The notes beneath the pieces are model-generated. The model was not told the origin of the DNA, ran no database searches, and saw nothing but the letters and a program-made list of their open reading frames with translations. A stretch of DNA of 64,000 nt from Ruegeria sp. Ofav3-42 (GTDB lineage: Bacteria > Pseudomonadota > Alphaproteobacteria > Rhodobacterales > Rhodobacteraceae), in NCBI RefSeq assembly GCF_022347725.1, contig NZ_JAKRGB010000012.1:62001-126000 (forward strand), in the 5' to 3' direction. A program made the translations under genes and the position numbers. Positions 35,446-44,541 of the stretch are shown here, in pieces (the stretch's first letter is position 1; each line of letters opens with the position of its first letter).

Positions 35446-36582
35446 ATGGCAGACTTCAGCATCGCAGACGGTGATCCCGTTGAGTTCATCGATACGAGCC
35501 CCGGGGGTGGTCTCGTTATCAATTTTGATAAGTTGGACAATAGCTTCAACCTTCAAATCAACGGAGTTCAATTGTTTGTTGGCGGTCCCGCGGGGGCTGC
35601 GAATGAACTTCAGTTCCAGGTACCCGGAACAAGTGGTCAAACGGTCCGGTTCGCGGATGGTGACAGGTATGAGTTTGATACACCCGAAGTCTGGCGGCTA
35701 GGGAATACGAATATGCAACCCGTTGTCCGCCTGGAGATAAATCCAGACGGAACTATCGCGTTGTATGGTGTGAAGACGAATAATGGACCGCTGGAACCGC
35801 TGGAGCTTTTCAACGGGTTAACGGTAAATACCGCAGCGATAGCAGCCGCCTGGAACGACAACGGTTCAAACACCATCTTATTGGACCAGTCAGAAACCGG
35901 TCCGACAAATGCCATGGGCAAGTTTGTGGATGTGCTGTGCTTCGCATCGGGAACATTGATCGAAACACTGCAGGGGCTGGTGCGGGTCGAGGATCTGCAG
36001 GTTTCAGATCAAGTGCTAACCTATGACAACGGCTACAAACCAATTCGTTGGATCGGCTCGCGGGGCCTGAGCAGCGCTGAGCTTGACGCTCAACCAAGGT
36101 TAAAGCCGATCCTGATCCGTGCGAACACGTTAGGGGAGGGTTACCCCAACCAGGACCTGATTGTTTCGCCTCAGCACCGCATCCTCGTGTCTTCGGCGAT
36201 CGCCATGCGTATGTTTGACTGTAAAGATGTCTTGATCCCAGCGAACAAACTTCTTTCGTTGGAGGGCGTTGATGTCATGCAGGACGCGCCCGAGGGTGTC
36301 GTGTATTTCCATCTCTTGTTCGACACACACGAAATCATTTGGTCCAATGGCACACCGACAGAAAGCCTTTTTACCGGTCCCGAAGCGCTTAAGTCGGTTT
36401 CAACCGAGGCTCAGCAAGAGATCAAAGATTTGTTTCCGGAATGCTGCGATCCCCAGTTTCAAGCGCATTCCGCGCGGTATATTCCGGAAAAGGGCAAGCT
36501 TATGCGAAAGCTCATTCAGCGCCATCAGGCCAACCGAAAACCTCTGCTCGACGGGTTCGAAGGGTCGAACCTCTCTGTTTGA
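35446..36582 (+). CDS. Hint (hedgehog/intein-type) domain protein
   Basis: A 378-residue protein. Residues 1-160 are a beta-rich domain of unknown function; residues 160-320 form a Hint domain. The domain opens with LCFASGTLIET (Cys165, the expected N-S acyl-shift residue) and has the second block VSPQHRILVSS with the conserved His. Such proteins are common in Rhodobacterales, often secreted without a classical signal peptide, as here, and may self-cleave before Cys165. The C-terminal tail (RKLIQRHQANRKPLL) is basic. It stands alone between decayed DNA and the glucuronide regulon, on the opposite strand from kdgK. Confidence 0.84.
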   Translation: MADFSIADGDPVEFIDTSPGGGLVINFDKLDNSFNLQINGVQLFVGGPAGAANELQFQVPGTSGQTVRFADGDRYEFDTPEVWRLGNTNMQPVVRLEINPDGTIALYGVKTNNGPLEPLELFNGLTVNTAAIAAAWNDNGSNTILLDQSETGPTNAMGKFVDVLCFASGTLIETLQGLVRVEDLQVSDQVLTYDNGYKPIRWIGSRGLSSAELDAQPRLKPILIRANTLGEGYPNQDLIVSPQHRILVSSAIAMRMFDCKDVLIPANKLLSLEGVDVMQDAPEGVVYFHLLFDTHEIIWSNGTPTESLFTGPEALKSVSTEAQQEIKDLFPECCDPQFQAHSARYIPEKGKLMRKLIQRHQANRKPLLDGFEGSNLSV

Positions 36583-36767
36583 TTTCAATCCACTCGGCAC
36601 GACATCAGGCGCTGGGACAGCAATTCTTGTCCAAAGATTGCGGGAAGGCGCACCCGGCGATTCAGCGAAGCCACCCCATGATTTGGCGGCGGCACCCGAC
36701 GTTTGTGGCGCGCGCAGGTCTGAACACTTGGGTCGAGAACGGTCGCCCTCCGTGTTTGAACGGGCTT

Positions 36768-37694
36768 TCAGGTGATTTCGGTAACTATGGCACCGGGGTG
36801 TTGAATAACCTGCGCCGCCAGTTCGTGTCCCGCGCGCACGGCCTCAAGACTGCTCTCGCCCCTCGCAAGCGCGGCAAGGTATCCTGCGTTGAAACTGTCT
36901 CCGGCGGCGGTACTGTCCACAACTTTTGCAACTGGCTCAGTCTGAAACAGAGTGTCGCCGGAAAACAGGTCCATCGGTCCATCGGCGCCCTGTTTCAAAG
37001 CGCCGCGCGTGACACCGGCGGTTCGGAGCCGATTTACCACCTCCTCAGCGCTGGCCTCGCCATATAATGACATTTCATCATCTGCAGATGGCAGCGCGAT
37101 ATCCGCACGCGCCCACATTGCATCATTGATCTGACGCGCAGCGTGGACCGACTCCCATAAGCGCGGGCGATAGTTGCTGTCGTAGGCAATCGTGCCCCCG
37201 TTTTCGCGGAATACGTCCACCCATCCGATGATCTGATCCCGAACGGTTTGAGGCAAAATTGCCATCGAGATCCCAGACAAATTAACAAGATCGAATCGGT
37301 GCAGGCTCTCCAGTGTCACCTTGCACGGGCTTTGGAAAAGACTACGAGCAGCCGCAGCAGACCGCCAGTAGTGAAAGCTGCGCTCGCCCTCAGCATCGGT
37401 TTCTATCGCATAAAGGCCTGGCATCTGATTTTCACGCCGTTCGACAAAACTCGCGTCGATACCATGAGATCGCATTTCTGAAACGATGCGGTCTGAATAG
37501 GGGTCGCTTCCCAATGCGGTGACATACGAGATTTCATGTGCACTGTCTCGCAGGCATCGCGACAGATAAACGGCAGTATTGTATGTATCTCCGGCAACAC
37601 CCAAGGACGCTGTATTATCCGGCCCGGCAATCAGTTCGATCATCACTTCGCCCAGGCAGGCAATGCGGTGAAGCGGACGCTTTGGCAGGGGCAT
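36768..37694 (-). CDS. kdgK: 2-keto-3-deoxygluconate kinase (PfkB family)
   Basis: A 308-residue sugar kinase of the PfkB/ribokinase family. The N-terminal IACLGEVMIELIAGP and the C-terminal VDSTAAGDSFNAGYLAA, with the catalytic Asp and anion hole GAGD (here AAGD), are clear. KdgK phosphorylates 2-keto-3-deoxygluconate to KDPG with ATP, the last step before aldol cleavage. ATG 37694 follows an AGGAA site about 7 nt upstream. It is last in the dctP-uidA-gntR-uxuA-kdgK transcript, directly after the enzyme making its substrate. The KDPG aldolase gene is not in the window. Confidence 0.88.
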   Translation of the reverse strand: MPLPKRPLHRIACLGEVMIELIAGPDNTASLGVAGDTYNTAVYLSRCLRDSAHEISYVTALGSDPYSDRIVSEMRSHGIDASFVERRENQMPGLYAIETDAEGERSFHYWRSAAAARSLFQSPCKVTLESLHRFDLVNLSGISMAILPQTVRDQIIGWVDVFRENGGTIAYDSNYRPRLWESVHAARQINDAMWARADIALPSADDEMSLYGEASAEEVVNRLRTAGVTRGALKQGADGPMDLFSGDTLFQTEPVAKVVDSTAAGDSFNAGYLAALARGESSLEAVRAGHELAAQVIQHPGAIVTEIT

Positions 37695-37768
37695 AGAAGT
37701 TTCCTCGAAAGTGGAAGTGGTCTGGACAAACGCGTGTTGTGCGATCCGTTCCCCATTGATGTCAGCAG

Positions 37769-38941
37769 TCAAGTTCCGGTGGTATCGAGCCCCTTCAAAG
37801 CGGCGGCGGCACCCCGCAATTCCGCGAGGCCGCGCAGACGCCCGATCGCCGGATAGCCGGGTGTGGACTGGTGTTCCTGATCGTGCAGAATTTGGTGCCC
37901 ATGGTCGGGGCGCATGGGAATTTGCCTGCCCGTCCGCCGCTCGAGCGCCAACAGAGCCCGGATGATCGCAACAAGGTCGGTGTCACCCGCCAGATGGCAA
38001 TCCTCGTGAAAGCTGCGGGGGTCGGCCTCGCGCTTCACGGTACGGAGATGGGCAAAGTGAATCCTTTCCCCAAAGCTCTCGATTATTTCCAACATGTCAT
38101 TGTCGGCGCGGACACCCAGCGAACCGGCGCACAGGGTTACTCCGTTCGCAGGTGACGGGTTATGCGCTATGATCCAATCCAAGTCGTCCTTGGTGGAAAC
38201 GATGCGTGGCAGGCCAAAAAGATCGCGGGGCGGATCATCTGGATGGATCGAAAGCCGGACGCCTTCTTCTTCGGCTATGGGCAGGACGATGTCCAGGAAT
38301 GCCCCAAGCCGGGCGCGCGAACCCGCGTGATCCATGTCGCCATAGGCTGCGATGCGGGCGCGCAATGTGTCGAGCGTATAGCTCTCTTCTGATCCGGGTA
38401 GTCCGGCGATTATGGTTCTGGTCAGCCGTTCCTGCTGCGCTGAGTCCGACTGCGCAAACCAGTGCTCGGCCAGTTCCAGATCATCCGGCGCGTAATCCCG
38501 ATCTGCGTTTTCGCGCTGCAGAATGAACAAGTCAAAGGCGGCATATGCCGTAAAGTCAAAGCGCAGGGCCAGCGCACCGTCGGGCATGGGATAGTTCAGT
38601 TCGGTTCGGGTCCAGTCCAGCACCGGCATGAAGTTATAGCAGACATTGCGTATGCCCTGCCGAGCCAGCCGCCGAAGGTTTTCGGCCCAGATATGCGCGT
38701 AACGTTCCCAGCCGGGTGCTCCGCATTTGATGTCCTCGTGAACCGGAATGCTCTCGACCACAATCCAGTCAAGACCGGCTTCTCGGATCATGTCGCGACG
38801 GCGGGCAATGGCATCCTCGGGCCATTCGGCACCGTTGGGGATTTCGTGCAGCGCAGTCACCACACCCGTCGCACCAGCCTGCCTGACATAGCTTAAGGGA
38901 ACAGGGTCCGTCGGCCCGAACCAGCGCCAGCTTTCCAGCAT
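37769..38941 (-). CDS. uxuA: Mannonate dehydratase
   Basis: A 390-residue UxuA-type TIM-barrel enzyme that dehydrates D-mannonate to 2-keto-3-deoxygluconate. Typical segments are the start MLESWRWFGPTDPVPL, then NVCYNFMPVLDWTRT, LSIHPDDPP, a VTLCAGSLG stretch and MRPDHGHQI near the C-terminus, together holding the Mn-binding His/Cys set. The length is normal. It follows the GntR gene by 11 nt and precedes kdgK by 74 nt. Function is well supported by sequence and by the full pathway around it. Confidence 0.93.
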   Translation of the reverse strand: MLESWRWFGPTDPVPLSYVRQAGATGVVTALHEIPNGAEWPEDAIARRRDMIREAGLDWIVVESIPVHEDIKCGAPGWERYAHIWAENLRRLARQGIRNVCYNFMPVLDWTRTELNYPMPDGALALRFDFTAYAAFDLFILQRENADRDYAPDDLELAEHWFAQSDSAQQERLTRTIIAGLPGSEESYTLDTLRARIAAYGDMDHAGSRARLGAFLDIVLPIAEEEGVRLSIHPDDPPRDLFGLPRIVSTKDDLDWIIAHNPSPANGVTLCAGSLGVRADNDMLEIIESFGERIHFAHLRTVKREADPRSFHEDCHLAGDTDLVAIIRALLALERRTGRQIPMRPDHGHQILHDQEHQSTPGYPAIGRLRGLAELRGAAAALKGLDTTGT

Positions 38942-38952
38942 GCGTGCCCCCC

Positions 38953-39687
38953 TTAACCTGACTTTACGGTTGAATAGAGATAGCCGTCGAAATCCGGATC
39001 GTCGACATCGGAGAGTTCCAGCAGTGTCAGCCGGACGTTTTCAAGATGCTGCCACATAGCGTGACGAGCACCATCTGCATTACGATGGCGCAACGCATCG
39101 AGGATGGCCGCGTGATCATCCAGCCATTTGCTGCGATAACCCAGATCAAAAATCCGGTCGTGCAACTGGGCCCACATTGGGCTGGCCTGGCGCTTGCGCC
39201 ACAGATCGTCAATCTGATCGACCAGCACAGAATTCTGTGTAGCCTCGGCGATCTGCAGATGAAACTGCCAGTCGGCGCTATAGTCGACTTCACCGCCTTC
39301 GATCGACCGGCGTTCCAGCTCCAGGGTTTCGCGCAAACGAAGGATATCCGCCTTGGTCACGGTGGTCGCGGCAAAGGAGGCTACGCTGCTTTCGAGCAGC
39401 TGCCGCGCTTGTAACAGCTCGAATGGTCCGAAATCAGCCTGTGTGCTTTCGATTTCGCGCGGCGTGCGTTCCATTACATAGCTGCCTGACCCCTTGCGGA
39501 CGTCCAAATAGCCTTCGATTTCCAGCATGATGAAGGCTTCGCGCACAAGTGATCGGCTTATGCCCATCTCGGTCGATATCTGGCGTTCGGTCGGGAATTT
39601 GTCGCCGGGCTTATAGCCTTCGCGCGCAATTCGTTCGACGAGTGATGCGGCGACCTGCTGATAGGGGCGTTTGGGGGCATCAGTCAT
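38953..39687 (-). CDS. GntR-family repressor (FadR subfamily, UxuR/ExuR-like)
   Basis: A 244-residue regulator with a winged helix (residues 10-80; GDKFPTERQISTEMGISRSL then VREAFIMLEIEGYLDV) and an all-helical FCD effector domain from about residue 95. UxuR/ExuR proteins of this type repress hexuronate genes and are released by glucuronate or fructuronate. The palindromes TTGGT-N2-ACCAA between the divergent dctP and dctQ genes match the known UxuR-type operator. Its gene overlaps the uidA stop by 4 nt (39684-39687), so it is expressed with the pathway it should control and is probably autoregulated. Confidence 0.88.
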   Translation of the reverse strand: MTDAPKRPYQQVAASLVERIAREGYKPGDKFPTERQISTEMGISRSLVREAFIMLEIEGYLDVRKGSGSYVMERTPREIESTQADFGPFELLQARQLLESSVASFAATTVTKADILRLRETLELERRSIEGGEVDYSADWQFHLQIAEATQNSVLVDQIDDLWRKRQASPMWAQLHDRIFDLGYRSKWLDDHAAILDALRHRNADGARHAMWQHLENVRLTLLELSDVDDPDFDGYLYSTVKSG

Positions 39688-41489
39688 AGCGTCGCCTCCG
39701 TCTGCGCAAGCTGAGAGTAAAAGTCTGCCAGAATGTGAAAAGCCTCTTTCTTGGTGGCCTTGTCAGCGGCGATCAGGCCTTTGTGGTTATAGCCGTTCTG
39801 GAACTTGTTCTGTCGCCGTTCGACCCGGAAATCATAAAGAATCCACGGAGACATGCCTTTGATATAGTCTAGTTCACGCAGCGTTTTGATTTGGCGGCGA
39901 TAAACCTCTGCCATGTAGTCCTCGCTGAAAAGGCCGGTTTTGGGGCCTTTCGGGCCAATCACCCCATCTGCGCCGGTTTCCGAGATCACCACTGGCTTGC
40001 CAGGGGCCGAATTGGCACCGATACGGGCGAGGTCGTCAAAGTCTTCTTCATACCAACCGTAATACTCGTTCAGGCCGATCACGTCGATGTGGTCGGCCAA
40101 TCTGTCCTCGATCCGGTTCAGGCTGTGATTGACGAGACACGCGGCCGATGTCAGGCGGGTCGGGTCGAGATCTTTGGCAGTGTGTGCCAGTCGGCGCATA
40201 AAGTCGAGCCGGGCATCGGTGTCGGGGTTTTCGTTCCCGACGGACCAGATGATCACCGAGGCGCGGTTGCGATCCCGCAGGATCAGCTCGCGCAGCTGGT
40301 TTTCTGCGTCGCGGTACGTAGAGGGATTGGTGAAGTCAATGGCCCAATAGACCGGGATTTCTTCCCAAAGCAAAAACCCCAACTCATCGGCCAGTTCGGC
40401 CGCGCGTTCATGGTGGGGATAGTGGGCAAGGCGCAGAAAGTTGCAGCCCAACTCCTGTGCGTGTGCGAACCGGCGGCGCAGGTCAGCGTCATTGGTAACC
40501 TTGCCGAGTGCCGCGTCATCCTCGTGCACTGAAATACCGCGCAGGAAAATCGGTGCGCCATTCAGCAGGATGTCGGTTCCACGCCGCTCGATCTGGCGAA
40601 AGCCTACGCGGTCAGTGACAGTGTCGGCGCCCAGCGTGACGCGCACATCATAGAGTTTCGGCACCTCCGGCGACCACAGATCCGGTCGCGCATCGATAAG
40701 AGAACTGCCCTTGCAATCGGTTATTGGGACCTGCTGAGAAACACCAAGCTCGGGTATGTCGATTTGGGCAGGACCTGCATCCGGGCCGGTGCTTTCGATC
40801 TCGACCCTCAGTTTTGAATAGGTGCCATCCGGCACAAGATGCAGAGCGAACCGTTGGATTGCGGTGCGTGGCGTCTCAAACAATGCGACTTCGCGATAAA
40901 TCCCGCCGTAGTTGAACCAATCCGTGTTGCGCATGGGCACTCGGTCGCGGGTGCGGGTGTTGTTCACGCAGGCCATCAGCCAATTGCGGCCTGCACGCAG
41001 TTGGTTGGTCAGTTCGACACAAAACGGTGTCGATGCACCGTAATGGTTGCCGAGGAATTCACCGTTCAGAAACAATTTGCAATCATAAGCCGCCGCCCCG
41101 ATCCGCAGGAAATAGCGCTTGTCCGGTTCCACTCGGGACATATCCAGCGGACGCGTGTACCAGGCGCTGCCTTCGAAAAAATACCACTTTTCTTTCAGCA
41201 TCGCCCAATTCGAGGGCACAGGCGCTGTGTCACCGTCATAGGGGTCATAGTCCCAGGGTTCGGTGCGGTCTTCCGGGGATGCCGGCTGCATCGCGAACCA
41301 CTTCTGGCGCAGTCCGGTGTCCAGCAGATCGACGCAGAAATGCCAGTCGCCGTCCAGCGACCGCGATGCCCGCCCGCCTGTAAACAGCAGCGTGTCGGCG
41401 TTCAGGTTCTGCTTATTGAACGGGAGGTCATACTCCTCGTCATGCAGGGCCTGCAGCGCGTTATCCGCCATGTCTGAGCGTTCGAGCAT
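39684..41489 (-). CDS. uidA: Beta-glucuronidase (GH2)
   Basis: A 601-residue family GH2 enzyme with the usual jelly-roll, immunoglobulin-like and TIM-barrel parts. The acid/base Glu is in SVGNENPDT and the nucleophile Glu in VISETGADG. The Asn-x-Lys motif NHKGLI near the C-terminus matches the NxK clamp that binds the glucuronide carboxylate in beta-glucuronidases, which separates it from beta-galactosidases. No signal peptide, so it cleaves imported glucuronides in the cytoplasm. ATG 41489 is used; ATG 41471 (MADNALQ) is an alternative, neither has a strong ribosome site. It follows dctP by 15 nt. Confidence 0.93.
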   Translation of the reverse strand: MLERSDMADNALQALHDEEYDLPFNKQNLNADTLLFTGGRASRSLDGDWHFCVDLLDTGLRQKWFAMQPASPEDRTEPWDYDPYDGDTAPVPSNWAMLKEKWYFFEGSAWYTRPLDMSRVEPDKRYFLRIGAAAYDCKLFLNGEFLGNHYGASTPFCVELTNQLRAGRNWLMACVNNTRTRDRVPMRNTDWFNYGGIYREVALFETPRTAIQRFALHLVPDGTYSKLRVEIESTGPDAGPAQIDIPELGVSQQVPITDCKGSSLIDARPDLWSPEVPKLYDVRVTLGADTVTDRVGFRQIERRGTDILLNGAPIFLRGISVHEDDAALGKVTNDADLRRRFAHAQELGCNFLRLAHYPHHERAAELADELGFLLWEEIPVYWAIDFTNPSTYRDAENQLRELILRDRNRASVIIWSVGNENPDTDARLDFMRRLAHTAKDLDPTRLTSAACLVNHSLNRIEDRLADHIDVIGLNEYYGWYEEDFDDLARIGANSAPGKPVVISETGADGVIGPKGPKTGLFSEDYMAEVYRRQIKTLRELDYIKGMSPWILYDFRVERRQNKFQNGYNHKGLIAADKATKKEAFHILADFYSQLAQTEATL

Positions 41490-41504
41490 CGGGTCTTGTC
41501 CAGC

Positions 41505-42485
41505 TTAGTTCGCTTTGGCCTTGATGCGCTCGATCAGATCGGCAACGACGGGCGACTTCGATGCGGCCTCTTCATGCATAGGCAAAACCGCTTCGATGAA
41601 CGGACCTTTTTCGACCTCGATGAATGTCACACCCAGTTCACTTTTTGCCTGTTCGACAGCAGCGTTGCTCATCTCGTTCCACTGATCGCGATGGAAGACC
41701 ATCGACTCTTTGGCGGCCGTACGCAGGGCGTCCTGCTGTTCCGGCGTCAGGTCATCCCAGCTTTGGGTCGAGATCATCACCACCGAGGGGATCATCGTGT
41801 GGCCGTCATTGGAATAGACCTTCGAGACCTCGCCATGCCGTGCGCTGGTCAGGGCCATCGGGTTGTTTTCGGCCCCGTCCACCACGCCCTGCTGCAAGGC
41901 GCTGTAGAGCTCGCCCCAGGCGATCGGGGTCGGGTTGCCGCCCAAAAGCTCGACCATGCGGATGGCCGAGGGGCTGGGTTGCACGCGGATCTTCATGCCT
42001 TCCAGATCGGCGGGTGAGTTGATTTCCTTGTTCGCGTAGAACGACCGCGCGCCTTCGACATAGTATGTCAGACCGATAAAGCCATTTTCTGCGGAAGCGG
42101 CCAGAATATCGTCGCCAATATCGCTGCTAAGCACGTCGAAATAGTGGTCATCGCTGGTGAAGATATAGGGCAGGTTCAGAGCGCCATAGGATTCTTCGAA
42201 CGCTTCCAATTCGCTGGCGTTGGAACGCGCCATATCCAGCGAACCATTCTGCATCAGCTCCATCGATTCGCGCTGAGTGCCAAGCTGCGCGTTGGCAAAA
42301 ATCCGGATCTTCAGGTCACCATCGGTCAGCTCGTCCACACGGTCCGCCATGAATTCCATGGATTTGTGCAGCGGGTGATCTTCCGGGTTGTTGTGGTTCA
42401 GGCGAAGGGTTTTTGCGTCCACAGTGGACGAAAGCGCCAGGACACTTATCGCCGCCGTCGCGGCCAGTGCAGTGAATTTCGACAT
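41505..42485 (-). CDS. dctP: TRAP transporter substrate-binding protein DctP (glucuronide system)
   Basis: A 326-residue periplasmic binding protein with signal peptide (ATAAISVLALSSTVDA, cleavage near residue 24). It has the DctP hallmarks LEGMKIRVQPSPS, with the carboxylate-binding Arg, and QQGVVDGAENN. It should capture a uronate or glucuronide and hand it to the DctQ/DctM pair. ATG 42485 has a GGGAGG site 5 nt upstream. Unusually, it is encoded on the opposite strand from dctQM, heading the uidA-kdgK transcript. Confidence 0.9.
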   Translation of the reverse strand: MSKFTALAATAAISVLALSSTVDAKTLRLNHNNPEDHPLHKSMEFMADRVDELTDGDLKIRIFANAQLGTQRESMELMQNGSLDMARSNASELEAFEESYGALNLPYIFTSDDHYFDVLSSDIGDDILAASAENGFIGLTYYVEGARSFYANKEINSPADLEGMKIRVQPSPSAIRMVELLGGNPTPIAWGELYSALQQGVVDGAENNPMALTSARHGEVSKVYSNDGHTMIPSVVMISTQSWDDLTPEQQDALRTAAKESMVFHRDQWNEMSNAAVEQAKSELGVTFIEVEKGPFIEAVLPMHEEAASKSPVVADLIERIKAKAN

Positions 42486-42567
42486 TGATACCTCCCATAT
42501 GCGCGGACGCATGGCCGGGGCCAACATGTGTGATTGCGAACCCGCCCGCAGATCCGCATCTGGCTAT

Positions 42568-42622
42568 TTGATGGACCAATTCGGATAATAAATCAACCAA
42601 TTTTCCCATATTGGTTGACCAA
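42568..42622. promoter_or_regulatory. Cluster of UxuR-type operators in the divergent dctP/dctQ promoter
   Basis: The perfect palindrome TTGGT-TG-ACCAA is at 42611-42622, inside ATTGGTTGACCAATTT, which closely fits the UxuR-type consensus. A second site, TTGAT-GG-ACCAA (one mismatch), is at 42568-42579, and a half site ACCAA at 42596-42600. The three ACCAA halves are 21 and 22 nt apart, two helix turns, so dimers would lie on one face of the DNA. Binding by the GntR protein at 38953-39687 is inferred. Confidence 0.7.
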
Positions 42623-42698
42623 TTTGTAAAATTCGGGCATGAGCAAAGGCGGAAACCGGGTATGGTCGGCACCACAACCGGTACAGAGGAGGGCTGAG

Positions 42699-43223
42699 AT
42701 GAAGCAAATGACGGCATTGGTGGACACCGTCTTGCGCGCCATTATTATCGTTGCGTTTGCGGTATTGGTCGCCTGTGTGATCTGGCAAGTGTTCTCGCGC
42801 TACGTGCTGGGCACGCCCAGCACGGTGACGGACGAAATGGCCCGGTTTCTGTTCATCTGGGTGGCACTGTTGGGTGGAGCCTATACGCTGGGGCAGCGGC
42901 GGCACTTGGCCATCGATCTTCTGCCCAACATAACCCACGGCCGACTGCGTTTTCTGGTGAATGCAGCAATTATCCTGGCCGTGGCGCTGTTTGCTGCGGT
43001 GGTGATGATCTATGGCGGGGCCAGCCTGGTCTCGCGCACGCTGGAAACCGGGCAGGTGTCGCCGGCGCTGAGATTGCCGATGGGTGCTGTCTATGTAGCA
43101 ATCCCGGTCGCAGGGGCGGGCATTCTGTTCTATACGGGCGGATTTCTGCTGGACCTGATCCGAACCGGGCAGGGGCCGAATGAACGATCCTGTCCGGCCA
43201 CCCCCGGCGGACCGTTGAGCTGA
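42699..43223 (+). CDS. dctQ: TRAP transporter small permease DctQ (glucuronide system)
   Basis: A 174-residue membrane protein with four predicted helices. The family motif VFSRYVLGTPSTVTDEMARFLFIW is seen in part near residue 32, with the conserved E of DEMAR. ATG 42699 has a GAGGAGGG ribosome site; a longer frame from 42639 lacks one. It starts the plus-strand transcript dctQ-dctM-GH31-uxuB-uxaC and forms the TRAP membrane unit with DctM. Confidence 0.9.
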   Translation: MKQMTALVDTVLRAIIIVAFAVLVACVIWQVFSRYVLGTPSTVTDEMARFLFIWVALLGGAYTLGQRRHLAIDLLPNITHGRLRFLVNAAIILAVALFAAVVMIYGGASLVSRTLETGQVSPALRLPMGAVYVAIPVAGAGILFYTGGFLLDLIRTGQGPNERSCPATPGGPLS

Positions 43224-43230
43224 GGCGATC

Positions 43231-44532
43231 ATGGATATTCAGTCAGTCGCCACGCTTTTCGGAACATTCGCGATACTTATGGTGCTGGGCGTCCCGATCG
43301 CCTTTTCGATTGGCCTGTCCGCGCTTGCCACGTTTCTTCTGTTCATGTCCTTCGATCAGTCGGTTTATATCGTGGCGCAGCAAGTCGCCTCGGGGTTGGA
43401 CAGTTTTACGCTGCTGGCAATCCCGTTTTTCATTCTGGCAGGCAATATCATGAACCGGGGTGGTATTGCCCTGCGACTGATCGAGTTTGCTAAGGTTCTG
43501 GGCGGGCGGCTGCCTGGTTCGCTGGCCCATTGCAATGTGATCGCCAACATGATGTTCGGCTCGATCTCGGGCTCGGCGGTGGCCTCGGCGGCGGCTGTGG
43601 GTGGGGTTATGTCGCCGCTGCAGCGGAAAGAAGGATATGATCCTGCTTACTCGGCAGCGGTCAATGTCGCCTCCTGCCCGACGGGTCTGTTGATCCCGCC
43701 CAGTTCCACCTTCATCGTCTATTCGCTGATCACCAACGGTACGTCGGTCGCCGCCCTGTTCGTTGCGGGTTACATTCCCGGCATTCTCATGGGCGTTTGC
43801 CTGATGCTTGTGGCTGGTGTCATTGCCAAACGGCGGGGGTATCCGGTTGCAGAACGTCCGCCCCTGCGGGAAATGGCTGAAAAAGCACTGAATGCAATGT
43901 TGCCGCTGGGCCTAATCTTTATCGTCATGGGCGGGATTGTGGGGGGTGTCTTTACTGCCACCGAAGCCTCAGCGGTTGCCGTGGTCTACACGTTGTTTCT
44001 GGCACTGATCTGGTATCGCGAGATATCTTTGCGCGACTTGCCGGGGATCATTCTGGAAAGTGCGGTGACAACTTCGATCGTGTTGCTGATGATCGGCTGT
44101 TCGATTGCCATGTCCAAGGCGATGGCCTTTGCCGATATTCCCTATTCGATCTCGGATGCGTTGCTTGGCTTGTCGGAAAACCCTCTGGTGCTGCTGTTGA
44201 TCATCAACGTTGCCTTGCTGGTGGTTGGGACGTTCATGGATATGACGCCGGCGCTGTTGATTTTCACTCCGATCTTTTTGCCGGTGGTCAGTGATCTGGG
44301 GATGGACCCGGTGCATTTTGGTGTCGTCATGACCTTCAACCTCTGCATCGGTATCTGTACGCCGCCGGTGGGGTCGGCGCTGTTTGTCGGCTGTTCTGTG
44401 GGCGATGTGAAGATCGGGCAGGTGATCAAGCCGATGCTGCCATTCTATGCAGTGCTTGTGGGCTTGCTTCTGGTCGTCACATACGTCCCGTCGCTCAGCC
44501 TGTTCCTGCCAAAGCTTTTGCTGGGATATTGA
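43231..44532 (+). CDS. dctM: TRAP transporter large permease DctM (glucuronide system)
   Basis: A 433-residue inner-membrane protein with about twelve helices, the sodium-driven carrier of a TRAP system. Family features include FFILAGNIMNRGGIALRLI, the SISGSAVASAAAVGG loop and NLCIGICTPPVGSALFVGC near residue 370. It follows dctQ by 7 nt. With DctP it should import uronates or short glucuronides at the inner membrane. Confidence 0.92.
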   Translation: MDIQSVATLFGTFAILMVLGVPIAFSIGLSALATFLLFMSFDQSVYIVAQQVASGLDSFTLLAIPFFILAGNIMNRGGIALRLIEFAKVLGGRLPGSLAHCNVIANMMFGSISGSAVASAAAVGGVMSPLQRKEGYDPAYSAAVNVASCPTGLLIPPSSTFIVYSLITNGTSVAALFVAGYIPGILMGVCLMLVAGVIAKRRGYPVAERPPLREMAEKALNAMLPLGLIFIVMGGIVGGVFTATEASAVAVVYTLFLALIWYREISLRDLPGIILESAVTTSIVLLMIGCSIAMSKAMAFADIPYSISDALLGLSENPLVLLLIINVALLVVGTFMDMTPALLIFTPIFLPVVSDLGMDPVHFGVVMTFNLCIGICTPPVGSALFVGCSVGDVKIGQVIKPMLPFYAVLVGLLLVVTYVPSLSLFLPKLLLGY

Positions 44533-44541
44533 GGGGTTGCT

